A DNA stretch of 64,000 bases from Ophioderma brevispina (lineage: Eukaryota > Echinodermata > Ophiuroidea > Amphilepidida > Ophiodermatidae), in assembly GCA_023653785.1 (NCBI GenBank), contig JAMKCH010084924.1:1-64000 (forward strand). The letters run 5' to 3'. The translations under genes were made by a program, and so were the position numbers. A model generated the notes under the pieces. The model was not told the origin of the DNA. It was given only the letters and a program-made list of their open reading frames with translations, and searched no databases. Shown piece after piece: positions 34,241 to 45,545 of this stretch (within the stretch, counting starts at the first letter, position 1; each line of letters opens with the position of its first letter).

Positions 34241-34770
34241 TTGTATTTGTGTTCTGACCCAGCTTCCATATCAACCGCAACCCCCCGTTAGCACTTACAC
34301 CACTATTGTTTGTGTTATTGTATATCGAGGGTTTTAGATAGCAAGAAGGCCCCATCTACAAAATAGCTTTCCCCAGGTTAGATTTGGCAAGTATAACCCT
34401 TAATACCGAGACAACTGACAAATGGCACTATTTCATATGGGGCCTTCTTGCACTAAACCGCGATATACCATCAATGTAACTAACTATCAAATGCACCATG
34501 GAAAGTATTTATACTCCAAACAAAAATATCATGCAGGTATACTGTGATGAAAGGCAATAAACTAGAAGTAATTGTATGTAGCTGCTTAGTTAAATGCCAT
34601 GTATTGCAAACAAAATGGCAATTAGTAATTAATACTGCATAAAAGGACGTACTAAATACATTTAACAATAGTACCAACCACATGTTTAATCAGACACAAA
34701 CAAAACTCACCGTAGTTGCAGTTTGTTCAGAAAATTTTAGATGACAGTGAAAAAGACAAATGCAGAATGT
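34238..34770 (+). repeat. Second tandem duplication, copy 2
   Basis: Same unit as 33829-34240, lengthened by the 137-bp inverted-repeat insert at 34326-34462 and otherwise diverged by scattered indels. Confidence 0.85.
34326..34462. mobile_element. 137-bp MITE with empty site in the sister copy
   Basis: Left end CGAGGGTTTTAGATAGCAAG and right end CTTGCACTAAACCGCG are inverted repeats extending through AAGGCCCCAT...ATGGGGCCTT. TATAT and ATATA lie immediately outside, compatible with a TA or TATA target. The sister unit reads straight through the corresponding position, so this insertion happened after the tandem duplication. Confidence 0.9.
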
Positions 34771-35260
34771 CCACAACAATCTTTACAGATGTATTACAAA
34801 CAGTCTTTTGGGACAAAAATATACCTATGTAATAATATTTGAGACTGTTTCCATAAAGAGGAATGGATCACCTCAATATATATGTTATTTCACGCAGATC
34901 ACACAGTGGGTTAGAATAAATGTTTCAAAACATACAAATGGGACTAACTCGCCTGTGTAGATTTCTACTTCTGCCTTCCTATCTGCATATCAAAGCTTCA
35001 TTAGTAACCCTAAATTTGCATTTGAGCATTTCTAAGTTTTCATTTCTCATGTTCTTTTTCCTTGTACATAAATAAGAATAATTAAAAAGTAATAAACTAG
35101 ACAAAATAAATTCCAACATCCAAACATCAATGCGTCAATATGGGGGGGGGGGACATCTTCAGATGATTTCTAATGGAAATTTCAAACATTTGGCTTTGAA
35201 TGGATGGGTGCCCTCCCTGGAGTTTTATTAAGGTTCTACCACTAGATCTGTACTTTGCAT
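34771..35260. other. Unassigned, with poly-G run
   Basis: A run of G residues lies at about 35142-35151. A 66-codon plus frame (34760-34960) has no recognisable motif. Confidence 0.35.
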
Positions 35261-35334
35261 AATCCCTTGATTCTCTCTTCCTCTCCTTTCCCTCAACACC
35301 CTTTCTTTCTTTTTTTGTTTTCTCAATTTTTCAG

Positions 35335-35473
35335 GGTGCAGGTGATACAACTTTTTAAAGACAAGTGGCACTTAAGAACACTTTCCTTCCCAAACCCCAA
35401 TATAGGAACGGTCTCGGAAGCAGTACATCCCCTACTGGACCAAGATTATATCTCCACTTCACTCAAATTTTAA
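35335..35473 (+). CDS. Possible terminal coding exon, unidentified
   Basis: A textbook acceptor precedes this segment: about 70 bases of C/T-rich sequence (35262-35332) ending TTTTTCAG. Immediately after the AG a frame reads VQVIQLFKDKWHLRTLSFPN and continues PNIGTVSEAVHPLLDQDYIS to a TAA at 35471-35473, about 46 codons of mixed, non-repetitive composition. If real it would be the last exon of a plus-strand gene whose other exons lie upstream, in sequence where I found none. There is no clear polyadenylation signal in the next 100 bases. I do not recognise the protein. Chance is possible because the frame is short. Confidence 0.3.
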
Positions 35474-36439
35474 AAGACCACAATCGCATTCTACAACAGT
35501 AAACCATAAACTTTACTCAATAATCTTATTACCAATAGTACCCAAAATGAGTAAGGTCCAACTTTTGGCTACACAAATATGAAGAGTTCATTTCAACCTA
35601 ATCCCCCTGGTAAATCAGATGAATTTCATTAGGCTAGGGCTTGGCTAACAGTTGGGTGACAAACTTTGGCGTGCACCAACATGCACTTGCAAATGTCCCC
35701 TAGAGCTGACTAAGCCTGCATAGCGGTAGACAGCTGGTGGTTCCCACGCTGACATTTCCCATGTTTTTGTTTTGCTTCGTAAGCCGCTACTGAAATCTGA
35801 GGCTCTCATTACGCAGAAAACACAAGTATATTCACATGCTTAATTTTCATTCCTTTTTTGCTATAGATCACTATTGCGTGAATTTCAACTACCACAAAAA
35901 TATGGAGCGAAATGTTTTGAGTTATGCAGTCCACATGTAATGTCAAATTCATACCACCAACACACAGTGTCTTAGTGTTGTATAACAAGTGTCCAAAAAG
36001 TGAACCTCTTCAAAATACCACTGCATATGTGGGATGTGCAGATATGCTATTGACCTCAGAGATGTCAACTTAGGACTCAAGATAAAAAGTGGCATCCACA
36101 GAGCATGAAAATCTGTCTTCAAGAGTGAACATGTTGATTACAGGCCATGGGAGGGGGACACGGAGGACTTCTTGAAAAGCTTTCTGCATTTGCTATCAGT
36201 AGTAGATAGCGTGCAAGCTGTCATCGGAAAACAGGGCAATGGGATTTACCAACAGAGGTGTTTGTCTGAAAATTATAAATTTGACAAAAAATTCACAGAA
36301 TAAATCATACAGACAAAATTATATAAGTAGTTATATTACTGGTCAACTTCAAGTGGCAATGGACTTGACAGAAAACCAGTGATTTTTACCCCTTGTGATC
36401 CAAATGACACTACCACATCTTCCCTCAGACATTTTTCTT
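35474..36439. other. Unassigned, no gene seen
   Basis: No repeat or frame of note was found. Confidence 0.35.
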
Positions 36440-37480
36440 GCTCTCCTCCCTTTCCCCCTAAGATTATGGTGCTGATGGTGCCACCACTGGGTACTCTACA
36501 CGTCCAATTTCTTCATGGTAGTAGCCATGCAGCTACCACCAAGTAGACATGGATTACCTACCCAATAGACATACACTAGCCTGCCAGGATTCCATGTGAT
36601 TTTGCTGCATAGATGAATAGTGTACACAAAACGGTTGCCTGCACCATCGTAGAGTAGCTACATAGTTACACTGGCTCTCAGCGCATACCAGAATTTCTCA
36701 TGGCCAATTTTGTTGTTTTTATATTTTTGGCATATATTTGCATTCGTTATTAAACATGCGGGAATATGGGTTTTTTTATGATGCCCGATTCTAATTTCTT
36801 AATTAATTCCCTCAGAAATTATAAGAAAATGCTAAATAGAGCCAAGTATATAGCCCTCACATTTTGTCTACTATAAAAATGGCATCGTAGTAACTGTGGG
36901 GTAGCTACATGGTAGCTACGTGTCTACTCTGGTACTGTCTACACCATATCCACCTTCTCTCCACGTAGTGGGGTATACCTAATAACTATGTACTATGCAA
37001 GCCCTATCTTGCAGCTACTGTATCACAACTAGCTCAGTGTGTACTGTGCAGTGGCTGCTAACATTGGGGCAATCTACACGGCAGCGCAGATCCAGATCGG
37101 ATCCAGATCTCGTATCCAGTTTGCGTCTACACGGGCAACGGCCAAACTTAATCCAGATCTGCAATGCGTACATGGTGTGTACACGCTTGGTTACTGTCGC
37201 TGCACTTTAAGCGCGTACTTTTAGGTACGCGTAAAGTATCCTCGATCACCAAGGTTACGCGTAGCATTTGTATACTTTATGCTTCGAAAGGCGCTGTACT
37301 TTCGCACTCACTGCGCCGTGTAGAGTTCTTAAACGTCTCGCATGATCTGGATCTGTGATCTGGATCTCGGTGATGCGCATCGGATCTGGATCTGCGCTCC
37401 GTGTAGATTGCCCCATGGTCAATGATGGTGTAGCTGCCGTATAGGCTACCACTCGAGTAAGAAAAGGCCGTTTATCTGAC
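36440..37480 (-). repeat. Dispersed GTAGCTAC-rich repeat, copy interrupted by a MITE
   Basis: The reverse complement of 36985-37065 plus 37416-37475 aligns with 59325-59475. Shared blocks are TTTCTTACTCG, GTAGCCTATAC(G/A)GCAGC, ACTGCACAGTACACACTG and AGGGCTTGCA. The rest (36440-36985) is rich in GTAGCTAC and TACTACC phrases like those at 59.5-63 kb. It is probably the same composite minisatellite-like family in opposite orientation. Confidence 0.7.
37066..37414. mobile_element. GC-rich MITE with GGGGCAATCTACACGG ends
   Basis: Left GGGGCAATCTACACGG and right CCGTGTAGATTGCCCC are perfect 16-bp terminal repeats. Beyond them the arms continue imperfectly as AGCGCAGATCCAGATC and GATCTGGATCTGCGCT, about 349 bp in all. 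It is CpG-rich against an AT-rich background, and the interior has a GCGTACTTTTAGGTACGCG hairpin. The related repeat at 59.3-59.5 kb lacks the insert, giving an empty-site comparison. No ORF of its own. Confidence 0.92.
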
Positions 37481-38539
37481 AAAGGTAAACTCTGGCTCAA
37501 GGACCAGAGAGACTCTGAAATAGGTAATCTTTTTGGTAGCAAACCTGTGCTTATAATGAATAATTAGAACTGTTTTGTAAGTCTGCTGTATTTTTTTTTA
37601 GTATCTAGTCTTTTCTATAACAACACCTATGCAATTTATCATTTAAGTTAAATGTTGCATTCTTCACAGTTCAGTAAAATGTTAATTTATATAGTTCAGG
37701 TTGGTTAAAATCAAAGGGATAGACAGTGATTTGCTAATCTGGAGTATCCAAAAGTCTGAAATCCAAGGAATACATCCTTTATAATGGCAAGAAACGCGGT
37801 TTGCATCATTCCCCACTTGACATAGGTTTTATTTTAAAAATTGAGGGATTTTACTGCATTTTTTTAAGGTTTTCAAAAGATTAATTTTTTTAACCTGGTC
37901 AAGAAAAAAAGAAAAGGGAAAATTTGGCTGCAAAGTGTCAAAAAAAGTAATCTAAAATGAAAGTAAAAAAAATCTGCATAGCGCATGGCTTTTTTGACTA
38001 CAAAAATGCATAGCACTTAGGGTTTTGAGCTACAGGAAGCTGAAACAAATTCTTATTTTTTTGGCCTACAAACCTGCATGTGGTTGGCTTGAAATCTATG
38101 TAAAAAAGACAAAACAGTACATATTTTCTAATACTGGACTTTTCTATGGGTACATATAAAAATTCTGACTTGAAACCAAATAAGCCTTTCCAAGAGCTGC
38201 ACAGTTTGACCGCAAACACATACATTATTGATCGTTTTTTTTGGGGTTTTTTTTATTTTTTTTTTTCTTGTACTGGTATGTACCACACCACAATTAGCTG
38301 TTAAGAGTATATTTTGAGTCGCAAATCACTGCATATCAATTTGCGGTCAGTATTTTATTTTGATGAGAGAGAGTTTTGTAAAAGTGAACCTAACCTTCCT
38401 AAAATGGTCCTTTTTGGACTTTTTGAACATTTCATCACTGCAAAGCGGACGTTATTGACAAATTTTCCTCTAAATTGTATACTTTTTATCCAAAAAATTA
38501 ACCTTTTGCCCCCTTTTATGGAGTTTGGGGACTGACAAA
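37481..38539. other. Unassigned AT-rich sequence
   Basis: T- and A-rich runs (for example 38236-38269) and short frames only. Nothing recognised. Confidence 0.35.
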
Positions 38540-38915
38540 TATGGGCCTTAAGAGGACCGGAGCGTTCCAGACAGCTTAGAACCCCCAATTTTTGTCGAAC
38601 CCGGTTTTTTGCATATTTGGAATGCTTATCAATGTATTAGATCACACCTGAAGTGAATTAGCCCAATACGCCGTCTTTATGTAATAAGATGATGATTTAG
38701 TACTTTCTGTCGTGCACGACAGAAAGTCAAAGCATGGTTTTCTATGGGGACGATTGGGGAAATAGAGGCAAGTTCAAAACAAGGTTGCGGGTTTTCTTTT
38801 GTACTTGTTTGTTCAATAAACCTTCGAAACGTTAGCGGTAGGTGGTCTACGATGATCCAGTGAAAATGAGAGGAAAATGTGTATCCTAAAAAAATCTCCT
38901 CCTGTCACTTTAAGT
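38540..38915 (+). repeat. Dispersed repeat family D, copy 2
   Basis: Aligns with the reverse complement of 3515-3850 over its full length and, for its first part, with 56870-57010. It contains the perfect palindrome at 38702-38727. The overlapping 77-codon minus frame (38355-38588) is not a gene candidate. Confidence 0.8.
38702..38727. repeat. Perfect 26-bp palindrome
   Basis: The half-site ACTTTCTGTCGTG is followed directly by its exact complement CACGACAGAAAGT with no spacer. It sits inside a family D copy; the other full copy keeps only the GTCGTGCACG core. A perfect 26-mer is not expected by chance in 64 kb. Confidence 0.97.
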
Positions 38916-39998
38916 GAAACACCACAATTTAAACATAGCACAAGCATTACAACACATTAAATTTCCTGTTTAGCTTTCCCTTTCAAGTTTTTCCCCCATT
39001 CCTCTACTGCTCAGAACCTAAATATGCTATCCTTCTCAACCACACATCTCCATACCCACTCACTAAAAACCTTTCCAGTGATAAAGAAATTAGAAACAAT
39101 TGCTCAGCATATGGCCGCCCACATTCATATCCCAGAATTCTTACCTATTCTAAGTGTTAGTCTCCGCCACAGTCTTTTGATACAAGACAAACACATGTAA
39201 TCACCCTTGTCCTCTTCCTTCTCCTCCAGTTCAAATTTTGCATAGGTTAATTTCCCCAGACTGCGAGAAGATCTAAGCTCTTCTTGCTATAGGGACTCAG
39301 CCGTTGATTGGCCTATCCTTTTCAAATTCACAGTACCGTATATGCTTCCTCGTCTCGTCTCGACGTACTCCGTACTGGCTGTTTCGCTGGTGCAAACGAG
39401 CCATTTCTGAAACGCTCTTTGTCAAACTTTTCCAAATTGTTCTTTTATCAAATTTTGCATAATACTACTATATTACCACAATAACCAAAAACAACGAGTG
39501 TCGGCGCAGTACAAGTCAATCTCCCTCCTCAAATTATGTATCCGGTAAAATATAGCTCGGCTCCGGCACTTATTCTATTGATGTAGATGATATAAATCCA
39601 CTTGTGCTAATTGAAAAATTGTCGTTACCACACCCCACCCACACCACCTAACCACCACCCCCCACCACCCGCTTCACAGTGATCAACCATAGACCTGTAT
39701 TAGAAGCTATGTATAACACACACCACATATTACAGGAGGCATGAATCCCGCACAGTGTAACACAACACAGCTCTTTTCAATCGGCCTGCAACACCAATGT
39801 TGTCATGCTTCCTTACAATTCGTTGAAACTACCTAGCTCATTGGAAAATGTCCTTTTCCGTCCTTCTCGTACGCAGGGGATGATTACTGGAGAAACGCTA
39901 AAATAACGAGGGAAAAATGTGGTTGCCTGGTCTAAGCCGCTGTAGATACAACTGGAAGATGTTTTAGAGATGAATATTTATCAGCAAGAGCACCAACA
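38916..39998. other. Unassigned, with ACC-rich stretch
   Basis: A C/A-rich stretch of ACC and CCACC phrases lies at 39628-39675. No gene seen. Confidence 0.4.
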
Positions 39999-41348
39999 TT
40001 GTTTTTTTGTATGAGAGGTTGTACTCCGTCGGTTCACTCTCGTATCATACCCCTGAGGCCGATATCTTTTGATGGCCACGCGATCTTGTTGTACCAGTTT
40101 TGTCAAAACTATGTTGTCTGTCTGACAGTGGAGGGCAATTCTGCAGATGGTGACAGTTTAACTGCGATGAGGGGGAACAATACCATGAATCAGTTTTCCG
40201 TGGAGACAGAGTAAAGGATAGGAGGATGGTGATATCAAAACGGTATGTCACTCCTGTCTGTCCGACTTATGTCACCATTACCATGACGGATTATGTACTT
40301 TCACAGAGAGATATCGCCGGAAGACTTTGCTGGGGCAGAGGATTTACGTGCCCATCGGCGTGCCTTATAAACTTTAAAAACGATGACTAGAGTTATTAGA
40401 AGTTGAGTTCAAACACAATTACACCCTGTGGAATTGGGTATGCACAATCCCCGCAGACAGGTGTTTGGTTAACAACACCATTCAGTTGGCAAATCACCGT
40501 GGTGTGCCGCAACAGCTGATTCCAAGGATTCCCAAATTAGATTTCCATCATCAAGACCGATAGATGGTGGTAAGTTAAACTATCGGTTTCACTGCGGTGT
40601 GCATGATGCACAATTCCACAGACTTGCATACAAAAAATTGCTATCAATGAGTATGAAAGAAGCACTTCACTAAAACCACAACAGCCTGAAAATGCTGGTG
40701 TTTGTGACTTAAGGACAATGGTCGGAACTATCTATTTGCAAATCTATGTTTTACTGCTGTGACACATGATGCCAGCCTACACATGTGCGGTGTACAAAAT
40801 TCCCGCTGTTACATTTGTACATTAAAACACCATCCGCTTCTGACGACGCCAAATCTGCAAAAACACCAACTGAATTGGATGAATCTATCTGTTAATTTCA
40901 AATGGCAGTCGCCAGGATGTAATAGATATACAAATATAGTCGTGTGGAAAGGGCTCGTTGCCGTGCATGGGTGTGATCTGTCGGTGAGCGTTAGCAACAC
41001 TCTTCCAGCTACCAGATCTTCCCCAGGGTATTCCCTGGAATACAACATCTGCTGGTTCCCTTTTTCTATCTCAACCAAATCAAACTACGTCTGCTTCAAT
41101 GGCTGACTTCTAATAAAGGACATGTTTCATGCGAGTACATGCACAATTCTGCAGGCAAGCATTTACAAACAACACTACCAATGCCACGTAGAATACACTC
41201 AGCTGACGATGTGTGTGTCGAACTTCATCCTATTCCAGTTCAGCTTGCGACTCTGAGTATGAGACGACTCCTTATCGTCGTACATGACACCAATTCCTCA
41301 AATATTGAACTAACGGAAATTTGGAAAGTGGCGATCCAGCTGTATTAA
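39999..41348 (+). other. Unidentified less AT-rich region with three plus-strand frames
   Basis: Plus-strand frames of 71 (39999-40214), 115 (40759-41106) and 69 codons (41139-41348) fall close together in sequence less AT-rich than its surroundings. A TGCACAATCCCCGCAGAC-like phrase recurs in variant form at about 40441, 40606, 40790 and 41139, a step near 165-185 bp or twice that, hinting at a degenerate tandem repeat. An AATAAA follows the 115-codon frame at 41112. No protein family is recognised and an 89-codon minus frame overlaps, so coding status is unresolved. Confidence 0.25.
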
Positions 41349-42589
41349 TAGCTTCTGTTTGCACTTTTAACTGATGCTCTCCCCACTCTATCATTTAGCC
41401 AAGGTGTATTACCCAAGATCAATTTCCGAGTCCTACCTCAACGAGGGGTGTCCTTCTATGCTTAAGACTGTAATGCCGAAATCTTATGCACAACCTAATT
41501 AAACATCATTTCCATAGTGTCAATGATGACGCTTAAGCCGCAAACTGGCACGTGTGTGGTTTTAATTTGTGCCTGGATCTATTACAGCTTTTTACCTCGG
41601 GAATAATGAGATTTAACACTCCTCATGTATTCCTTACACAACAGATGAGCAAACTATCAGATATCAATAGGTAATAAAAATGTTTGGAATTTGTCAGGAA
41701 AAAAGTAGATCAAAACCTGAGCAGATAAAGTCACTTTATACAATTGCAGAACTAACTACACGTTTTGATGGTTTTTTATTTACATTCTTTTTAAGTTTAA
41801 GGAAAGAGCAGTTGTGGTTAAAAGGATTAATAATTGTGTTTCCATTCTGCGTTAATTATCTGGAGTCAATTGCATATAGAATAGCTGTTTAAATCATAGG
41901 ATGATTAATGGACCTAGATGTGTGGAAGTTTCCATCTTGCCATGATATCATAAGTCTGGAAGAAAAATGAGAAACGGTTTTACTTTACAAGTCTTAATTG
42001 TTTTAAATGTTTTGTTTTTCAAACCACATTTGCAAGCTGAGTGTGAAAAAATTTTATTTTGTAAGCATTTTTAATTTTGCAGAATTCTATTTAAAAAAAA
42101 AGTAATGGCAGTGAATTTCTTTCTTTGCAAAGAATTTGTATATGGAACAAAAAGACAACTTGAAAATAAACAGATCAGTCTCATATTGTTCTCTACAAAT
42201 GTTCCAAATTCTAAAAATCCCCAAAAAGTTTTTACTTCACAAACGAATACCAAACCTAATTAAATTTTCAGAAAAAAAAACATTTCATTGTTAAAATTCT
42301 TAATACTCTAATGCACTATTATTGTGCCTTTTTGATACTTCCGAACATATTAAAAGTGGGTGACCCAAGCATGGTCCGATTTTCATATGATGTTTTCTCA
42401 CTCACATTGAAGCATATCTCACCAAAAAAATCTGATTACAAATTTTGAAGTAAATTGGTCTAGCCGTTTGGAAGTAGAAGCATAAATGTGTGCTAAATTG
42501 GTCCATAATACAGTGTGTATTAATTAATGTGGTCAACCACACTGGAGACTTTTGTCATAACAAGTTCCGGAGTCTTAAATACCGGGATA
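41349..42589. other. Unassigned, no gene seen
   Basis: AT-rich, with poly-A and poly-T runs and short frames (41680-41892, 42071-42253). Nothing recognised. Confidence 0.35.
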
Positions 42590-42692
42590 TGAGAACCAAA
42601 TATTGAACTTTCTTCTGATAACAAAATCTAAATTTTGAAGAGATAAGTGGGGGACGAGATTGTCGATCGGGTCATGCACCTTTAAACACATC
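42590..42692 (+). mobile_element. Partial TTAAAGG-type MITE (right end)
   Basis: Resembles the right-hand third of the element at 11741-12086, ending GGGTCATGCACCTTTAAA, with the GGGGGACGAG.TTGT block just inside. The left end was not found upstream, so this is a truncated or rearranged copy. Confidence 0.6.
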
Positions 42693-42714
42693 TAACACAG
42701 GAATAAGCAGCAGT

Positions 42715-42905
42715 ATGCCCCCCACACCAAAAGAAAGATTTTTGTCAAAAAATGTGCGATTTGGGGGGAAAATCACCAAATTCTGGCAAAAATTAGCGAT
42801 TTCGGCCAAATTTTTGATATTTTCCCCCCAGAATTTCACTTTTTGCCCCAAAAAAATTCACTTTGCCCGTTTTCCACCAGAAAAAGAGGTCTGGCACCAT
42901 CACTG
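42715..42905 (+). repeat. Low-complexity TTTTTG/GGGGAAAA repeat
   Basis: Repeated GATTT(C/G)GG...AAATT and CCCC(C/A)AGAATTTCACTTT phrases, similar in style to the poly-G/CAAAGAC repeats at 4.2 and 43.2 kb. The 63-codon frame through it is an artefact of the repeat. Confidence 0.5.
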
Positions 42906-43194
42906 ATAAGCAGCGACAGTGTGAGTGGATAACAAATGTGGAGATTTAATAGCTTATAAATAAGGGACCTGTGTTTATACAATTCCATTTTAACTACTTT
43001 AACGAAGGGAAAATTCACCAAATAGTTGAAGCATTTGAGAAATTTATCATACCCTCTCCCACTGATTTACATCTAGTGGTGACTAGTGATGGCTACTCTG
43101 CACACACAAGTAGAGAATAAACAAAGGTCAGTAAAGTACATGTTTGAGGTTAAACTGTACAGATCATGGTGCACAATAAAATGTACTGATTTGT

Positions 43195-43530
43195 CGGGGG
43201 GGGAGGACTCCCATTTTTTAAGTGCCGTGTATGTAAGGCTGTTAAGACACCCATTTTTAGCATCATTGTCACCCAAAGACACCATATTTTTAAATATCTC
43301 ATCCAAAGACCCCATATTTTTAGAAATTTTACCACTGTCACCCAAAGACTCCTATTTTGTGGGTAGATTTTGAAATTTTCCCCCCAAAATTTTGCAATTT
43401 GCCTCCCCCTCCCCCCGAAAAAAACTATTTTGGGGCAATTTGCCACGGCTGTCTCTCACCCAAGACCCCTTTTTTGGTGTTCTCTGTGACCGCCGCCCCC
43501 TGGAGTTGAAAGCACCACCCTTACATCCAT
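43195..43530 (+). repeat. Poly-G / CCCAAAGAC low-complexity repeat, copy 2
   Basis: A GGGGGGG start is followed by five CACCCAAAGAC(A/C)CC-type phrases with ATTTTT...AAATTTT spacers, and ends near CACCACCCTTACA as copy 1 (4235-4570) ends near CGCCAGCCTTACA. The overlapping 90- to 98-codon frames on both strands are repeat-derived. Confidence 0.65.
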
Positions 43531-43906
43531 ATCCATTTCATATTTCATTCCTCTTACCATATTTGGTCAATCAATAGATATGCAATTTGATGCCATACAT
43601 AAAAATTTACATAAAATCTTTCTTGCCCACAGTGGAAATACCAAGAGTACAATGGACCACCTGTACAATTTGCATATTTCAGGAGTTCAATGCCAGGTGC
43701 ATATATTGTAGTATGGGAATGCGAATCTCCTGCCCCACAGCATGCCTGCCTATTGTAAAAGGGTCATTGACCTGGTAGGGCTAGGATAGGCCTGTCAGTT
43801 AAAAATGAATACTGCTCTATCAATTATGACACAGTAAGGCTCAGTGATAACAAAGTGAGATGAGAAATAGAAAGTAAAACATTTTCTGAAACAGTGCATA
43901 CTGAGC

Positions 43907-44167
43907 TAAGGGAGCGGTCATTATTTATGCCAGGGGGAATGGAGGATTTCAACTTTTTTTCAGCAAAAATGTTCGCGTTCCCCCTCGCTTCCGTTCAAAA
44001 ATTTCACACTCCCCCCTTGATCATGCTGATTTCCCCATTTAAAAGTTCATGTTCCCCTCTCTCGATGATGAAAAATTTCACGTTCCCCCTCTGTCTTACA
44101 AAAAATTTTCGGGTTCCCCCCTCAAATCCTCCATCCCCCCCGTCTTAAAATAGATGACCCCTCCCTA
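43907..44167. mobile_element. MITE with TAAGGGAGCGGTCAT ends and CGTTCCCCCTC interior
   Basis: Left end TAAGGGAGCGGTCATTATTT and right end GATGACCCCTCCCTAA form inverted repeats that extend inward about 50 bp (GGGGGAATGGAGGATTT and AAATCCTCCATCCCCCC). The ~260-bp body holds five or six tandem phrases of about 30 bp combining AAAAATTTCAC with GTTCCCCCTC. The 84-codon frame over it is repeat-derived. Confidence 0.85.
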
Positions 44168-44227
44168 ATTGAGGCTGCAGAAGAGCAGAATTCCTAAGTT
44201 GTCCTGATGACAGTGGCAGATTTAAGA

Positions 44228-44243
44228 GTCAGCAGCTGCTGAC
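44228..44243. repeat. Perfect 16-bp palindrome
   Basis: GTCAGCAGCTGCTGAC with a CAGCTG core, next to a C-run at 44248-44257. A second GCTGCTGACAGGGCCC phrase occurs at 44313, so it belongs to a short local duplication. Confidence 0.8.
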
Positions 44244-45264
44244 AGGCCCCCCCCCCAAAGTATTGCTCTCAGGGCCCCCAGACACACCTTAGTCACACTA
44301 TCCCCACCTTAGGCTGCTGACAGGGCCCTTTTCCTGTCTGATGACCTACTTTAACAAATGCTACCAGGGCCAAGTGATCAAAAATGAGTTCGTTATACAT
44401 TTGGAAAAAATTAGGCCAATTGGTTATGATCTCTCAAGAATTTTGATGATTAATTCAATGTTTTATTCCATTTCATTCTGAGGTTTCAAGCCAAGGGGGG
44501 GGGCAACTGTCCCACAGTCGTATGCCACTGGTCTGAAACAAAGCTTACTAATAACAATAGCTGGTCTATGATTCATTTATCAAGGTATAGCCCTGTACAT
44601 GAAAGACCAGAACTCAAGGGTGCAATGAAAACTATGAAGAAAAACACTAAGAAATGTTTGTTGAAATTTTATAGACATCGGTTTAAATCTCATTTTCAAT
44701 GAACATGATAGCCAAAACCTGCGTGAGCAATTACATAATCCTCTAATAACTTATGACAGATGTGTTTATGCCCTTGGCCCAAAAATGTTGAATACCATTC
44801 TAACAAAGACCACCTTGACTAAGCACGTTAACAACACACAGATTTCCGACGTGTACGCCAACGGGCCCCTATGTCGCCATCGCCTACCACTCCACTACTC
44901 TCATCACAAACGCCATTCTCTAAATCTGGATGTATCGAAACTGACCTTAGCATTCTAACATAGTTCTCTTACATAAGTTGCAATGAGGTTAAAATTTTAC
45001 CTGCTGGCCCAATGTTAATGATTAAATTCAATCAACAGTGGAATGCGTGGGAAGGGTGTTATCTTTCATTTAATTCCAATGAAAATGGCCAAGCAGATGG
45101 AGGGATTGCTGGTAATAGAAACTTGACGTTAAGTTGGCCACAACAGGACTTCCTTCTATCTTCCCGGAGTGTTATTTTAACATGGGAAAAGGACATGGGA
45201 GGTTGCCACGAGATGAAGATTCAATACATTTACAAGATTGTGGAAAAAAAAGCCATTTAAAAGG
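44244..45264. other. Unassigned, with poly-G signature
   Basis: A G-run followed by CAACTG...GTATGCCACTGG (44496-44530) is one of the CAGTGGC/poly-G signatures. A 97-codon plus frame without ATG (44665-44958) and an 82-codon frame (45012-45260) have no recognised motif. Confidence 0.35.
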
Positions 45265-45545
45265 CTTGAACTCCGAAGATTTCGAAATATTTTGTAGTAA
45301 AATTTCAGATAGTCATCTAGAACTAAAGATAGTTACCTAAAATGCTTAAAATACCGTGTAAACAAAATTTCCGGATCCGGAATTTTATATAACAAAGTTG
45401 TGATTTTCTATATGAAGGAGATCGATTTGGCTCGTTATTTCACACATGGATTAGTATATGGACAAGCATTATATCCATGCAAAAAAGTGATTTGTTTGAA
45501 AATGAGTGTGCCCTATCAGGAAATCTCTGATGTTGGCCTTTAACT
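45265..45545 (+). repeat. Dispersed repeat family B, copy 2
   Basis: Same landmark order as 3125-3512: GATTTCGAAATATTTTG, CTAGAACTAAAGATAG, TTCCGGATCCGGAATTTTAT, GTGATTTTCTATATGAAGGA, TTTCACACATGGATTAGTAT and a closing AAATCTCTGATGTTGGCC. Shorter than copy 1 in the middle. No adjoining family D was found here. Confidence 0.8.

Noticed and set aside
33999..34355. 118-codon minus-strand frame as a gene
   Set aside because: It spans the junction of two tandem units and the start of a MITE, so it cannot be an ancestral coding sequence.
44665..44958. 97-codon plus-strand frame lacking ATG as an exon
   Set aside because: No acceptor-like sequence precedes it and the translation has no recognisable motif; frames of this length are expected by chance here.
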